From CAJBVG01 sp044337515 (GTDB taxonomy: Bacteria; Bacteroidota; Bacteroidia; Sphingobacteriales; Sphingobacteriaceae), in NCBI GenBank assembly GCA_044337515.1, contig JBIINK010000055.1, positions 1 through 13,507 of the forward strand: a stretch of 13,507 bases of DNA, read 5' to 3'. Positions 1-5,351 of the stretch are shown piece by piece (the first letter of the stretch is position 1; every line of letters begins with the position of its first letter). The notes beneath the pieces are model-generated. The model was not told the origin of the DNA. It searched no databases and worked only from the letters and a program-made list of their open reading frames with translations. Position numbers and translations under genes: made by a program.

Positions 1-792
1 AATATGTTGCATATGTGCACGAATTTGATGAGTTCTACCTGTTTCTAATTGACATTCAATGAGTGTTACGAAATTAAATCGTTGTATAACTTTATAATGT
101 GTAACCGACCACTTCCCTTTCTCCTCCTCATCAAAAATGTCCATTACCTTACGATCTTTTAAACTTCTACCAATATAACCAGTAACCGTTCCATCCTTAT
201 CTAAATCGCCCCAAACGAGCGCTCTGTATTTACGTTGTATACTGTGATCAAAAAATTGCTTCGCTAAGAAAGTCATGGAGAACTCATCCTTACTAATCAC
301 TAATAAACCCGAAGTATCTTTATCTATTCGGTGAACTAATCCCGGACGAGCAACATTTCCATGTAGGTTCGGTAAATTCTGTACGTGAAAGGCTAAAGCA
401 TGCACTAAGGTACCGGTGTAGTTGTTAAACCCAGGGTGCACAACCATTCCAGCGGATTTATTAACGATGATGATGTACTCATCTTCATAAACAATATCCA
501 ATGGAATATCTTCCGGGTAAATTTCAGTATCGCGCGGCGGATGTGGTAACACGATGGAAATAATATCCATCGGTTTTATTTTGTAGCTGTTTTTTACAGG
601 AATGGTATTCACTAAAATGTTCCCTGCATCCGCAGCATTTTGAATTCTATTTCTTGATATATTCAACAAACGATTCATCAAAAACTTGTCAATTCGCAAC
701 AACGATTGCCCTTTATCTACTACTATCCGATGATGCTCGTATAGATCCTGCTCGTCATTTTCAATATTTTCAATATTATCAGTATTTTCCAT
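1..792 (-). CDS. rluD: RluA/RluD-family 23S rRNA pseudouridine synthase, C-terminus cut by window edge
   Basis: The frame is open from an ATG at 792-790 to the left edge, giving 264 codons. Residues about 29-82 fit an S4 RNA-binding domain (QSLLRIDKFLMNRLL start). The catalytic-Asp motif HRIDKDTSGLL begins at residue 154, with D157 as the expected nucleophile. The late motif LETGRTHQIRAHM lies at the very edge, so the catalytic core is nearly complete and only the C-terminal tail (probably under 100 residues) is missing. The family isomerises uridines in rRNA; RluD itself modifies helix 69 of 23S rRNA. An S4 domain plus this core is the RluC/RluD type, and RluD is my best choice, although RluA-family subtypes are hard to separate by eye. 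The acidic, Asn-rich first 20 residues look poorly conserved. No Shine-Dalgarno is seen. A near-consensus -7 box lies 7 nt upstream of the ATG. Confidence 0.9.
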   Translation of the reverse strand, partial: MENTDNIENIENDEQDLYEHHRIVVDKGQSLLRIDKFLMNRLLNISRNRIQNAADAGNILVNTIPVKNSYKIKPMDIISIVLPHPPRDTEIYPEDIPLDIVYEDEYIIIVNKSAGMVVHPGFNNYTGTLVHALAFHVQNLPNLHGNVARPGLVHRIDKDTSGLLVISKDEFSMTFLAKQFFDHSIQRKYRALVWGDLDKDGTVTGYIGRSLKDRKVMDIFDEEEKGKWSVTHYKVIQRFNFVTLIECQLETGRTHQIRAHMQHI

Positions 793-799
793 AGTTAGT

Positions 800-807
800 T
801 AAAGATA
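800..807 (-). promoter_or_regulatory. Possible -7 box of the pseudouridine synthase gene
   Basis: Read on the minus strand this is TATCTTTA, one mismatch from the Bacteroidota -7 consensus TAnnTTTG, with 7 nt between it and the ATG. The spacing matches stronger boxes in this window (lepA 6 nt, antitoxin 5 nt, dinB 4 nt). No TTG is seen at the expected -33 distance. A GGCTCC hairpin (811-825) occupies the spacer. Weak evidence on its own. Confidence 0.35.
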
Positions 808-810
808 TAT

Positions 811-1025
811 GGCTCCGAAGGAGCCATCAGTATATTAGCATATTAATTAACATATTATCCCATTAACATATTAACATATTATTTTAGGCTCCGAAGGAGC
901 CATCAGTATATTAGCATATTAATTAACATATTATCCCATTAACATATTAACATATTATTTTAGGTTCCTACGGAGCCATCAGTATATTAATTAACATATT
1001 ATCCCATTAACATTTTAACATATTA
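811..1025. repeat. Three tandem 76-bp units, each a GC-rich hairpin plus an octamer ladder
   Basis: Units start at 811, 887 and 963. The first two (811-886, 887-962) are identical. The third is shortened by exactly one octamer (AGCATATT) and carries a few substitutions. Each opens with a 6-bp-stem, 3-nt-loop hairpin: GGCTCC/GAA/GGAGCC at 811-825 and 887-901, and GGTTCC/TAC/GGAGCC at 963-977. AT-rich words of 8 bp (TAACATAT, TATCCCAT, TAGCATAT) follow. A 36-bp block common to other loci sits at 846-881, 922-957 and 990-1025. The last three bases of the third block are the complement of the TAA stop of the response regulator. No gene is seen in 793-1022. Confidence 0.9.
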
Positions 1026-2396
1026 TCTTTTCAGCTGATACTTCTCAATCTTATTATAAAGGTGGCTACGTTGAATATCCATTTCTTCTGCGGTTTTACT
1101 AACGTTCCAATTGTTTTTTTCGAGTTTAAAGAGGATGTATTCTTTTTCTACTTCATCTTTAAATTCTTGGTAGTTGGAATATTGATCGTATGAATTTGCA
1201 GTTGATACAGGTGAAATATCGATACCCATATTTTTACGATTCGCGATGGAATTTAATAACACATCTTGCTCCGTGATTTCCTTACCACTCAATATAATAA
1301 GGCGTTCCACCATATTGTGCAATTCACGAATATTCCCTGTCCATTGATTAGCTTGTAAAGCTTTCATAGCTGCAGGGCTAAATGTTTTTCCAGGAACACC
1401 ATAATCACTACAAATTTCTTCTAAGAAGCTCATTGCAATTTCTGGAATATCATCTGTACGTTCATTTAAGGTAGGAACATGAATAATGATTACACTCAAA
1501 CGATGGTATAAGTCCATTCGGAAATTATTCAACTCAATTTCCTTAAATAAATCTTTATTGGTTGCGGCGATGATACGAACATCTACAGGAATTTCTTTTT
1601 CACCACCAACTCTAGTAATTTTATTTTCTTGCAAAGCACGCAATACTTTTGATTGTGCTGACAAACTCATATCACCTATTTCATCGAGAAATAAAGTACC
1701 ACCATTGGCTTGTTCGAACTTACCAATGCGTTGTTTAATGGCCGATGTAAAAGAGCCTTTTTCGTGTCCGAATAATTCTGATTCAATTAATTCAGAAGGG
1801 ATAGCAGCACAATTCACTTCAATTAAAGGACCGTTTGCACGGTTACTTTTTTCGTGAATCCAACGGGCTACTAATTCCTTACCACTTCCATTTTCACCTG
1901 TAATTAATACGCGTGCTTCTGTTGGTGCAACTTTATCAATGGTTTCTTTAATACGAATAATCGGCGATGATTGTCCGATGATATTACGTGTTTTAGAAAC
2001 CTTGCGTTTTAATATTTTTGTTTCGGTAATGAGTTCTTTTTTCTCGAGTGCGTTACGAACGGTAATAAGTAAGCGATTTAAATCTGGTGGTTTTTGAAGA
2101 AAGTCATACGCCCCTTTTTTAGTAGCTTCTACAGCAGCATCAATACTTCCGTGACCGGATATCATAATGAAAGGTAAGTCAGGCTTTATTTCTGCGGAAG
2201 CGGTTAATACTTCCATACCATCCATTTTTGGCATTTTAATATCACACATCACTAAGTCGAAATCTTCTTTTTTGATCAGTAGAAATCCTTCGGCGCCATC
2301 ACTGGCTTCGGTAATTTCATACTTCTCATATTCTAGGATTTCACGAAGGGTACTGCGAATGCTCTTTTCGTCGTCGATTATTAATATTCTTGGCAT
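1023..2396 (-). CDS. NtrC-family sigma-54-dependent response regulator
   Basis: 457 residues with the full three-domain layout. A receiver domain (about 1-120) has the acidic pocket D8/D9, phospho-acceptor D52 and K102. A sigma-54-interaction AAA+ domain (about 138-375) has Walker A GENGSGKE at 167-174, Walker B TLFLDE at 234-239 and the arginine-finger region FRMDLYHRL at 292-300. A Fis-type helix-turn-helix ends the protein (about 415-455). Proteins of this class hydrolyse ATP to open sigma-54 RNA polymerase promoters after phosphorylation by a partner kinase. The sigma-54 contact loop, usually GAFTGA, reads GSFTSA at 214-219. No histidine kinase lies beside it, so the partner is unknown. 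The ATG at 2396-2394 gives the standard receiver N-terminus and has no Shine-Dalgarno. It starts only about 37 nt after the 3' end of rnpB on the same strand. NtrC versus NtrX or AtoC subtype cannot be settled by eye. Confidence 0.95.
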   Translation of the reverse strand: MPRILIIDDEKSIRSTLREILEYEKYEITEASDGAEGFLLIKKEDFDLVMCDIKMPKMDGMEVLTASAEIKPDLPFIMISGHGSIDAAVEATKKGAYDFLQKPPDLNRLLITVRNALEKKELITETKILKRKVSKTRNIIGQSSPIIRIKETIDKVAPTEARVLITGENGSGKELVARWIHEKSNRANGPLIEVNCAAIPSELIESELFGHEKGSFTSAIKQRIGKFEQANGGTLFLDEIGDMSLSAQSKVLRALQENKITRVGGEKEIPVDVRIIAATNKDLFKEIELNNFRMDLYHRLSVIIIHVPTLNERTDDIPEIAMSFLEEICSDYGVPGKTFSPAAMKALQANQWTGNIRELHNMVERLIILSGKEITEQDVLLNSIANRKNMGIDISPVSTANSYDQYSNYQEFKDEVEKEYILFKLEKNNWNVSKTAEEMDIQRSHLYNKIEKYQLKR

Positions 2397-2423
2397 AGGA
2401 AGTTATTGTAGGGTAATATTAAT

Positions 2424-2440
2424 AAAAAAAATGCAAATCC
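2424..2440 (-). terminator. Possible rnpB terminator: P1 3' strand followed by a U8 tract
   Basis: On the minus strand the 3' strand of P1 (GGATTTGC) is followed after two bases by eight consecutive T residues (2431-2424). The P1 pairing plus U-tract could end transcription. The stem is formed with the far 5' end of the RNA, so this is not a classical local hairpin, and read-through into the response regulator is possible. Confidence 0.35.
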
Positions 2441-2808
2441 ATAAGCCGGGTTCTGTATCAGCTGCTAAGAATAGCAACCTTATCTATCATTTATCTAGGG
2501 GCGGAATTGCTTCCGTCCTCCATCAACCTACCCATCCCGAATACACCGAAGTGATGAAACGAGCAGCTTCATGTTCGGGACCTATTTGGTCTTTCAACTC
2601 CTGAGGTTTACCGCGATGCATATTCCTATGCAAAGCCGTGAGCTCTTACCTCACGTTTTCACCCTTACCCGTATTGCTACTGGCGGTTTCTTTTCTGTGG
2701 CACTTTCTATCACATTTTACAATGCGTCTTCCCGTTAGGAAGCAGGATGCTCTATGTTGCCCGGACTTTCCTCCTCCATATTTCAGGAGGCGATAGAGGG
2801 ATTTGCTT
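2433..2808 (-). ncRNA. rnpB: RNase P RNA (bacterial type A)
   Basis: The minus strand carries both halves of the universal P4 core: GAGGAAAGTCCGGGC at 2773-2759 and ACAGAACCCGGCTTAT at 2456-2441. Terminal helix P1 is a perfect 8-bp pairing of 2799-2806 with 2433-2440. Other conserved pieces are the ACCAAATAGG-like stretch near 2580-2595 and the GGGTAGG tRNA-CCA-binding loop near 2530. The length of about 375 nt suits a type A RNA. This RNA is the catalytic subunit that trims tRNA 5' leaders. Ends are assigned from P1 and from the -7 box just upstream, so each may be off by a few nucleotides. It lies between the toxin-antitoxin operon and the response regulator. Apparent open frames across it on the plus strand are spurious. 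Confidence 0.97.
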
Positions 2809-2810
2809 GG

Positions 2811-2841
2811 CAAAGATAGGGTTAATATGCTAATATGCTAA
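2811..2841 (-). promoter_or_regulatory. rnpB promoter (TTAG-N19-TATCTTTG)
   Basis: The minus strand has TATCTTTG at 2818-2811, an exact TAnnTTTG -7 box, ending 5 nt before the first base of P1. RNase P RNA normally starts at or very near P1, so this box sets the local distance from -7 box to transcription start at about 2-5 nt. At 19-bp spacing the -33 position (2841-2838) reads TTAG and is supplied by the octamer repeat. The lepA promoter has the same arrangement with 27 of 31 positions identical. Confidence 0.7.
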
Positions 2842-2991
2842 TATGCTAATGTGCTAATTCGTCAATGTGCCAATGGCTCCGTAGGAGCCATATCTCTGTA
2901 GAAACAAGATAGCACCCCCGTGACCCCAATAACCCCGAAGGGGTTTACGTTTAATATGCTAATGTGCTAATTCGTCAATTTGCCAATGTGT
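2823..2991. repeat. Two octamer ladders flanking two GC-rich hairpins
   Basis: Plus-strand octamers in strict register: TAATATGC three times (2823-2846), TAATGTGC, TAATTCGT, CAATGTGC. The last five are copied with small changes at 2952-2991 (TAATATGC, TAATGTGC, TAATTCGT, CAATTTGC, CAATGTGT). Between the ladders are two hairpins: GGCTCC/GTA/GGAGCC at 2875-2889, the same family as those at 811, 887 and 963, and AACCCC/GAAG-type GGGGTT at 2931-2946. The array fills the gap between the MazF stop and the rnpB -7 box. No gene is seen. Confidence 0.85.
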
Positions 2992-2996
2992 GGTAA

Positions 2997-3338
2997 TTAA
3001 AAATCAAATAGGATTTTTAGGGTTTCCTTGATTTTTAGCGTTGTTGGGTGGTCTAGTGTGCTTATTTTTTTGAGGAGACGTTTGTTGTCGATGGCACGAA
3101 TTTGATCAATCATTACATCTGCATCTTCCTTTAATTTTGATTTCGATTTTTTTAGATGAACACGTAATATCTCTGCGTCTTTCTTTACGTTAGTTGTTAT
3201 TGGAAGAATCACCGATGATGGATGAACATCGTTGAGTAAATCGGTTTGAACGATAACTACAGGCCTAACTTTGCCTGGTTCGGTACCGATTGTTGGATTT
3301 AAATCGGCAATCCAAATATCGAATTGATTAATCTTCAT
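2997..3338 (-). CDS. mazF: MazF/PemK-family mRNA interferase toxin
   Basis: 113 residues, the usual family size. The N-terminus (FDIWIADLNPTIGTEPGKVRP) and DQIRAIDNKRL at about 77-87 are strongly MazF-like. R25 in the GKVRPVV motif and T48 in LPITT fall at the positions expected for the catalytic Arg and Thr of Gram-positive MazF (NdoA type). Such toxins are sequence-specific, ribosome-independent endoribonucleases, neutralised by a protein antitoxin encoded just upstream. The ATG at 3338-3336 overlaps the end of the antitoxin gene by 11 nt in another frame, which indicates translational coupling. The cleavage sequence cannot be predicted. The stop borders an octamer repeat. Confidence 0.93.
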   Translation of the reverse strand: MKINQFDIWIADLNPTIGTEPGKVRPVVIVQTDLLNDVHPSSVILPITTNVKKDAEILRVHLKKSKSKLKEDADVMIDQIRAIDNKRLLKKISTLDHPTTLKIKETLKILFDF

Positions 3339-3558
3339 CGATGAACCTTTCGAATTCTTTTAATACTTCTAAGGAGTCTTTCGCTACTAATCCCGACTCC
3401 TTTTTTAGTTGAGTAGCAAGCAGTTTTCTCCTGTAAAGCTTATTGTAGAACTCAACAGCTTCATTAATGTATCGGTTTCTGTTTTTATTAACCTTCCCTA
3501 CTATAATCTCTGTCTCCATAAAAATTTCCTCTTCTAACTTTAAAGATAGATTTTTCAT
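3328..3558 (-). CDS. Ribbon-helix-helix antitoxin of the MazF pair
   Basis: 76 residues. The N-terminus reads as a ribbon-helix-helix fold: a short beta strand (LSLKL at 4-8), a first helix (about 9-22) and a second helix (about 27-45, NRNRYINEAVEFYNKLYRR). A charged C-terminal tail probably wraps the toxin. The fold is MetJ/Arc/CopG-like and not the AbrB-type fold of E. coli MazE. Antitoxins of this kind bind the toxin and repress their own promoter as dimers. The ATG at 3558-3556 is preferred because the internal Met14 would remove the DNA-binding strand. A 16-bp perfect palindrome overlaps the -7 box a few bases upstream and is a plausible operator. It is the first gene of a two-gene operon. 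Confidence 0.85.
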   Translation of the reverse strand: MKNLSLKLEEEIFMETEIIVGKVNKNRNRYINEAVEFYNKLYRRKLLATQLKKESGLVAKDSLEVLKEFERFIDED

Positions 3559-3563
3559 TTATG

Positions 3564-3594
3564 CAAAAGTATATACTTTTTTGATATACCACAA
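3564..3594 (-). promoter_or_regulatory. Toxin-antitoxin promoter with overlapping 16-bp palindromic operator
   Basis: On the minus strand, TTG at 3594-3592 is followed after 20 nt by TACTTTTG at 3571-3564, an exact TAnnTTTG -7 box. AAAAGTATATACTTTT at 3565-3580 is a perfect palindrome that covers most of this box, so a bound dimer would block polymerase. Only 5 nt separate the box from the antitoxin ATG. The placement fits autorepression by the ribbon-helix-helix antitoxin. Binding itself is inferred. Confidence 0.65.
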
Positions 3595-3602
3595 TTTAAT
3601 TG

Positions 3603-3861
3603 TAAATTTTAAATTGTAAATTCTAAATTTCTTTTACATGAGCACACGAATCACAAGCACACGAACTAGTTGTAAATTCTAAATTTCTTTTACACGAGCA
3701 CACGAATCACGAGCACACGAACTAGTTGTAAATTCTAAATTTCTTTTACATGAGCACACGAATCACGAGCACACGAACTAGTTGTAAATTCTAAATTGCT
3801 ATTACACGAGCACACGAATCACGAGCACACGAGCTAGTTGTAAATTCTAAATTGCTATTAC
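3603..3861. repeat. 56-bp minisatellite made of eight heptamers per unit
   Basis: It begins with simple heptamers (TAAATTT, TAAATTG, TAAATTC, TAAATTT at 3603-3630). It then runs as a 56-bp tandem repeat with unit starts at 3614, 3670, 3726, 3782 and 3838, giving four full copies and a 24-bp partial fifth. In heptamer register each unit includes TAAATTC, TAAATTT, CTTTTAC, ATGAGCA, CACGAAT and ACACGAA. Within each unit CACGAGC recurs at 15 bp (7+8). Copies 4 and 5 share a TTGCTATTAC variant. It ends exactly where the 36-bp octamer element begins. No gene is seen in 3559-3898. Confidence 0.92.
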
Positions 3862-3897
3862 ATTAACATATTATCCCATTAACACATTAACATATTA
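3862..3897. repeat. 36-bp octamer element at the 3' end of the Y-family polymerase gene
   Basis: The element is four octamers plus a half unit: ATTAACAT, ATTATCCC, ATTAACAC, ATTAACAT, then ATTA. It matches the blocks at 846-881 and 922-957 at all but one position, and the block at 12671-12706 nearly as well. It ends one base before the complement of the TGA stop (3899-3901). It directly abuts the 56-bp minisatellite. Confidence 0.85.
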
Positions 3898-3898
3898 A

Positions 3899-5158
3899 TC
3901 ACAGGTCTTTCACCGACCCAAACCCAATCACATCTTTTACAATCATGTTATCGCTGAGTTCTGTAGCGCGAAGGAGTTTAATGTCGCCGAATTTATTTTT
4001 GATTTCATAAACCGTTTTGCGGAGGGTATCTGTTCGGGTATTGTCCTCAAACAAATTGGGGTGCACATCGGGGTCTTTAATGAAGTTGGTGATGTTCACT
4101 CCTATGCTGCGTACATCGGTGGTAAATATGGGGTTGGTTTGGTATTTCGATTCGAACTGATGAATGCGTTCTTTGATTAAGTTCATCAAAATAATACCAT
4201 CTTGAATGGGCTGCCCAATAGAAAAGTAATCGTCCCAACGAGTATTATCGCCATACCTAGCGGAGAACCCAATAGTTTTGCAATGTATGCCATGCTTCAC
4301 CATGCGCTGCTCTAAACGCATGCAGAGCGTCATGAATACTTGCTCCACACTTTCTACTGTACTGCGCTGCTCCCTCGAAATTTGGCGTTGGGATTGCATG
4401 CTTTTGTACTCATGACTATTAATATCCAGCTCTCTAAAATTGAGGCGGTAATGCCAGTAGTATCCTTCCACACTTTTAAAAATTTCGCGCAGTACTTGTG
4501 GTGAAGTATGTCGCATTTTTAGTGGTGTTTGTATACCTGCCTGCTCTAATCGTCGCGCATGGTTTCTAGCAATTCCAGGTAAATCTTGCAAGCTTAATTT
4601 CGATAGTACTTGATCGATATTATCGGGAGTGATGATGGATAAGCCATCGGGTTTCTGGAGATTGGAGGCTAACTTCGCTAAGAAGGTATTTGGGGCAATG
4701 CCAATAGAACAACGCAACCAGTCGCCTACTTCATTTTTAATATCTGCTTTAATGCGCAAGGCAATTTGTGTAGGATCTTTGTACATCAGTTTGTACTTGC
4801 TTAAATTCACTACAGCCTCATCAATACTCTTCGGCAATACATCTTCCGCATACTTACGCAGCACATTCATAATCTTCACATGGAATTCTCGGTATCGCGC
4901 GGGGTTAGTTTCTATGGGTACTAATTCCGGACAAACCTGAATGGCATCGTTTAAACGCATCCCTGTTTTTACACCTCGTAATTTCGCCTCTACCGATGGT
5001 GCTATCACACAACCAAACTTCCCGGTGTACACACAAACACCCACGGGGCGGCCTCGTAAATAGTAATTCACCTGTTGCTCACAGCTGGCAAAAAAACTAT
5101 TCATGTCCACAAACAAGACCCTCGACTCTAACTGCTCTTCTAAATGATTCTGATTCAC
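3899..5158 (-). CDS. dinB: DinB-like Y-family translesion DNA polymerase
   Basis: 419 residues. The palm carries FVDMNSFFAS with metal ligand D18 and the steric-gate position F23, and SIDEA with D113/E114. The little-finger region is present (about 260-380). The family copies past damaged bases with low fidelity. The sequence differs from UmuC, which has a VDCNAFYAS-type start, and is closer to DinB. The C-terminus (IVKDVIGFGSVKDL) has no canonical beta-clamp QxxLF peptide; HPNLF at about 367-371 is the nearest candidate. The start is GTG (5158-5156): an in-frame TGA lies two codons upstream and no ATG precedes the catalytic motif. No LexA-type operator was recognised. It is divergent from lepA across an octamer array. 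The exact subfamily is uncertain. Confidence 0.9.
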   Translation of the reverse strand: MNQNHLEEQLESRVLFVDMNSFFASCEQQVNYYLRGRPVGVCVYTGKFGCVIAPSVEAKLRGVKTGMRLNDAIQVCPELVPIETNPARYREFHVKIMNVLRKYAEDVLPKSIDEAVVNLSKYKLMYKDPTQIALRIKADIKNEVGDWLRCSIGIAPNTFLAKLASNLQKPDGLSIITPDNIDQVLSKLSLQDLPGIARNHARRLEQAGIQTPLKMRHTSPQVLREIFKSVEGYYWHYRLNFRELDINSHEYKSMQSQRQISREQRSTVESVEQVFMTLCMRLEQRMVKHGIHCKTIGFSARYGDNTRWDDYFSIGQPIQDGIILMNLIKERIHQFESKYQTNPIFTTDVRSIGVNITNFIKDPDVHPNLFEDNTRTDTLRKTVYEIKNKFGDIKLLRATELSDNMIVKDVIGFGSVKDL

Positions 5159-5162
5159 AAAT

Positions 5163-5193
5163 CAAAAATACTAAAAGTTTTAGCAAAAGCAAA
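5163..5193 (-). promoter_or_regulatory. Promoter of the Y-family polymerase gene (TTTG-N19-TATTTTTG)
   Basis: The minus strand has TTTG at 5193-5190 and TATTTTTG at 5170-5163 separated by 19 nt. This is a complete match to the Bacteroidota housekeeping pattern and the best promoter in the window. Only 4 nt lie between the -7 box and the GTG codon, so the transcript may begin at or within about one base of the initiator. The octamer array starts just upstream at 5198. Confidence 0.7.
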
Positions 5194-5197
5194 CTAG

Positions 5198-5330
5198 TAT
5201 GCTAATATGCTGGTATGCTAATATGCTGATAGGTTAGTATGCTGGTATGCTAATATGCTGATAGGTTAGTATGCTGATATGCTGAGAAATGTGTATAATT
5301 AGCATATCAGCATATTAGCATTCTAGCATA
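5198..5330. repeat. Head-to-head octamer array between divergent genes
   Basis: Eleven octamers in perfect register occupy 5198-5285: TATGCTAA, TATGCTGG and TATGCTGA words, with TAGGTTAG at 5230 and 5262. A four-octamer block is duplicated at 32-bp spacing (5206-5237 and 5238-5269). After a 13-nt centre (5286-5298) come four octamers in the opposite orientation (TTAGCATA, TCAGCATA, TTAGCATT, CTAGCATA; 5299-5330). The arms form a perfect 14-bp inverted repeat, 5270-5283 with 5301-5314. Each arm reads ATTAGCAT-like toward its own gene. No gene is seen. Confidence 0.9.
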
Positions 5331-5345
5331 TTAATCTTATCTTTG
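5315..5345 (+). promoter_or_regulatory. lepA promoter (TTAG-N19-TATCTTTG)
   Basis: TATCTTTG at 5338-5345 is an exact TAnnTTTG box, 6 nt before the lepA ATG. At 19-nt spacing the -33 position (5315-5318) is TTAG, part of the last octamers. The rnpB promoter has the same box, spacing and -33 word in the same octamer phase. The predicted start falls within a few bases of the ATG. Confidence 0.65.
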
Positions 5346-5351
5346 CGCCGA

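Noticed and set aside
811..977. Insertion sequence or MITE marked by GGCTCC inverted repeats
   Set aside because: The inverted repeats are local hairpins with 3-nt loops, not distant ends, and there is no transposase or target duplication; tandem repetition explains the pattern better.
2167..2604. Plus-strand 145-residue open frame
   Set aside because: It overlaps the response regulator on the other strand and the 3' part of the RNase P RNA; both are clearly real.
2640..2995. Sigma-54 promoter (TGGCAC-like words near rnpB and mazF)
   Set aside because: TGGCAC-like strings occur in the octamer words and in rnpB, but no TTGC element is found at the required spacing.
3614..3861. CRISPR array (regular 56-bp repeats)
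   Set aside because: There are no unique spacers between repeats; the whole 56-bp unit is repeated, and no cas genes are present. It is a minisatellite.
4629..5205. Plus-strand open frames across the Y-family polymerase gene
   Set aside because: They are shadows of the conserved minus-strand gene and show no domain features.
5343..5351. TTG start for lepA
   Set aside because: The TTG is the end of the TATCTTTG promoter box, and the ATG at 5352 gives the canonical LepA N-terminus.
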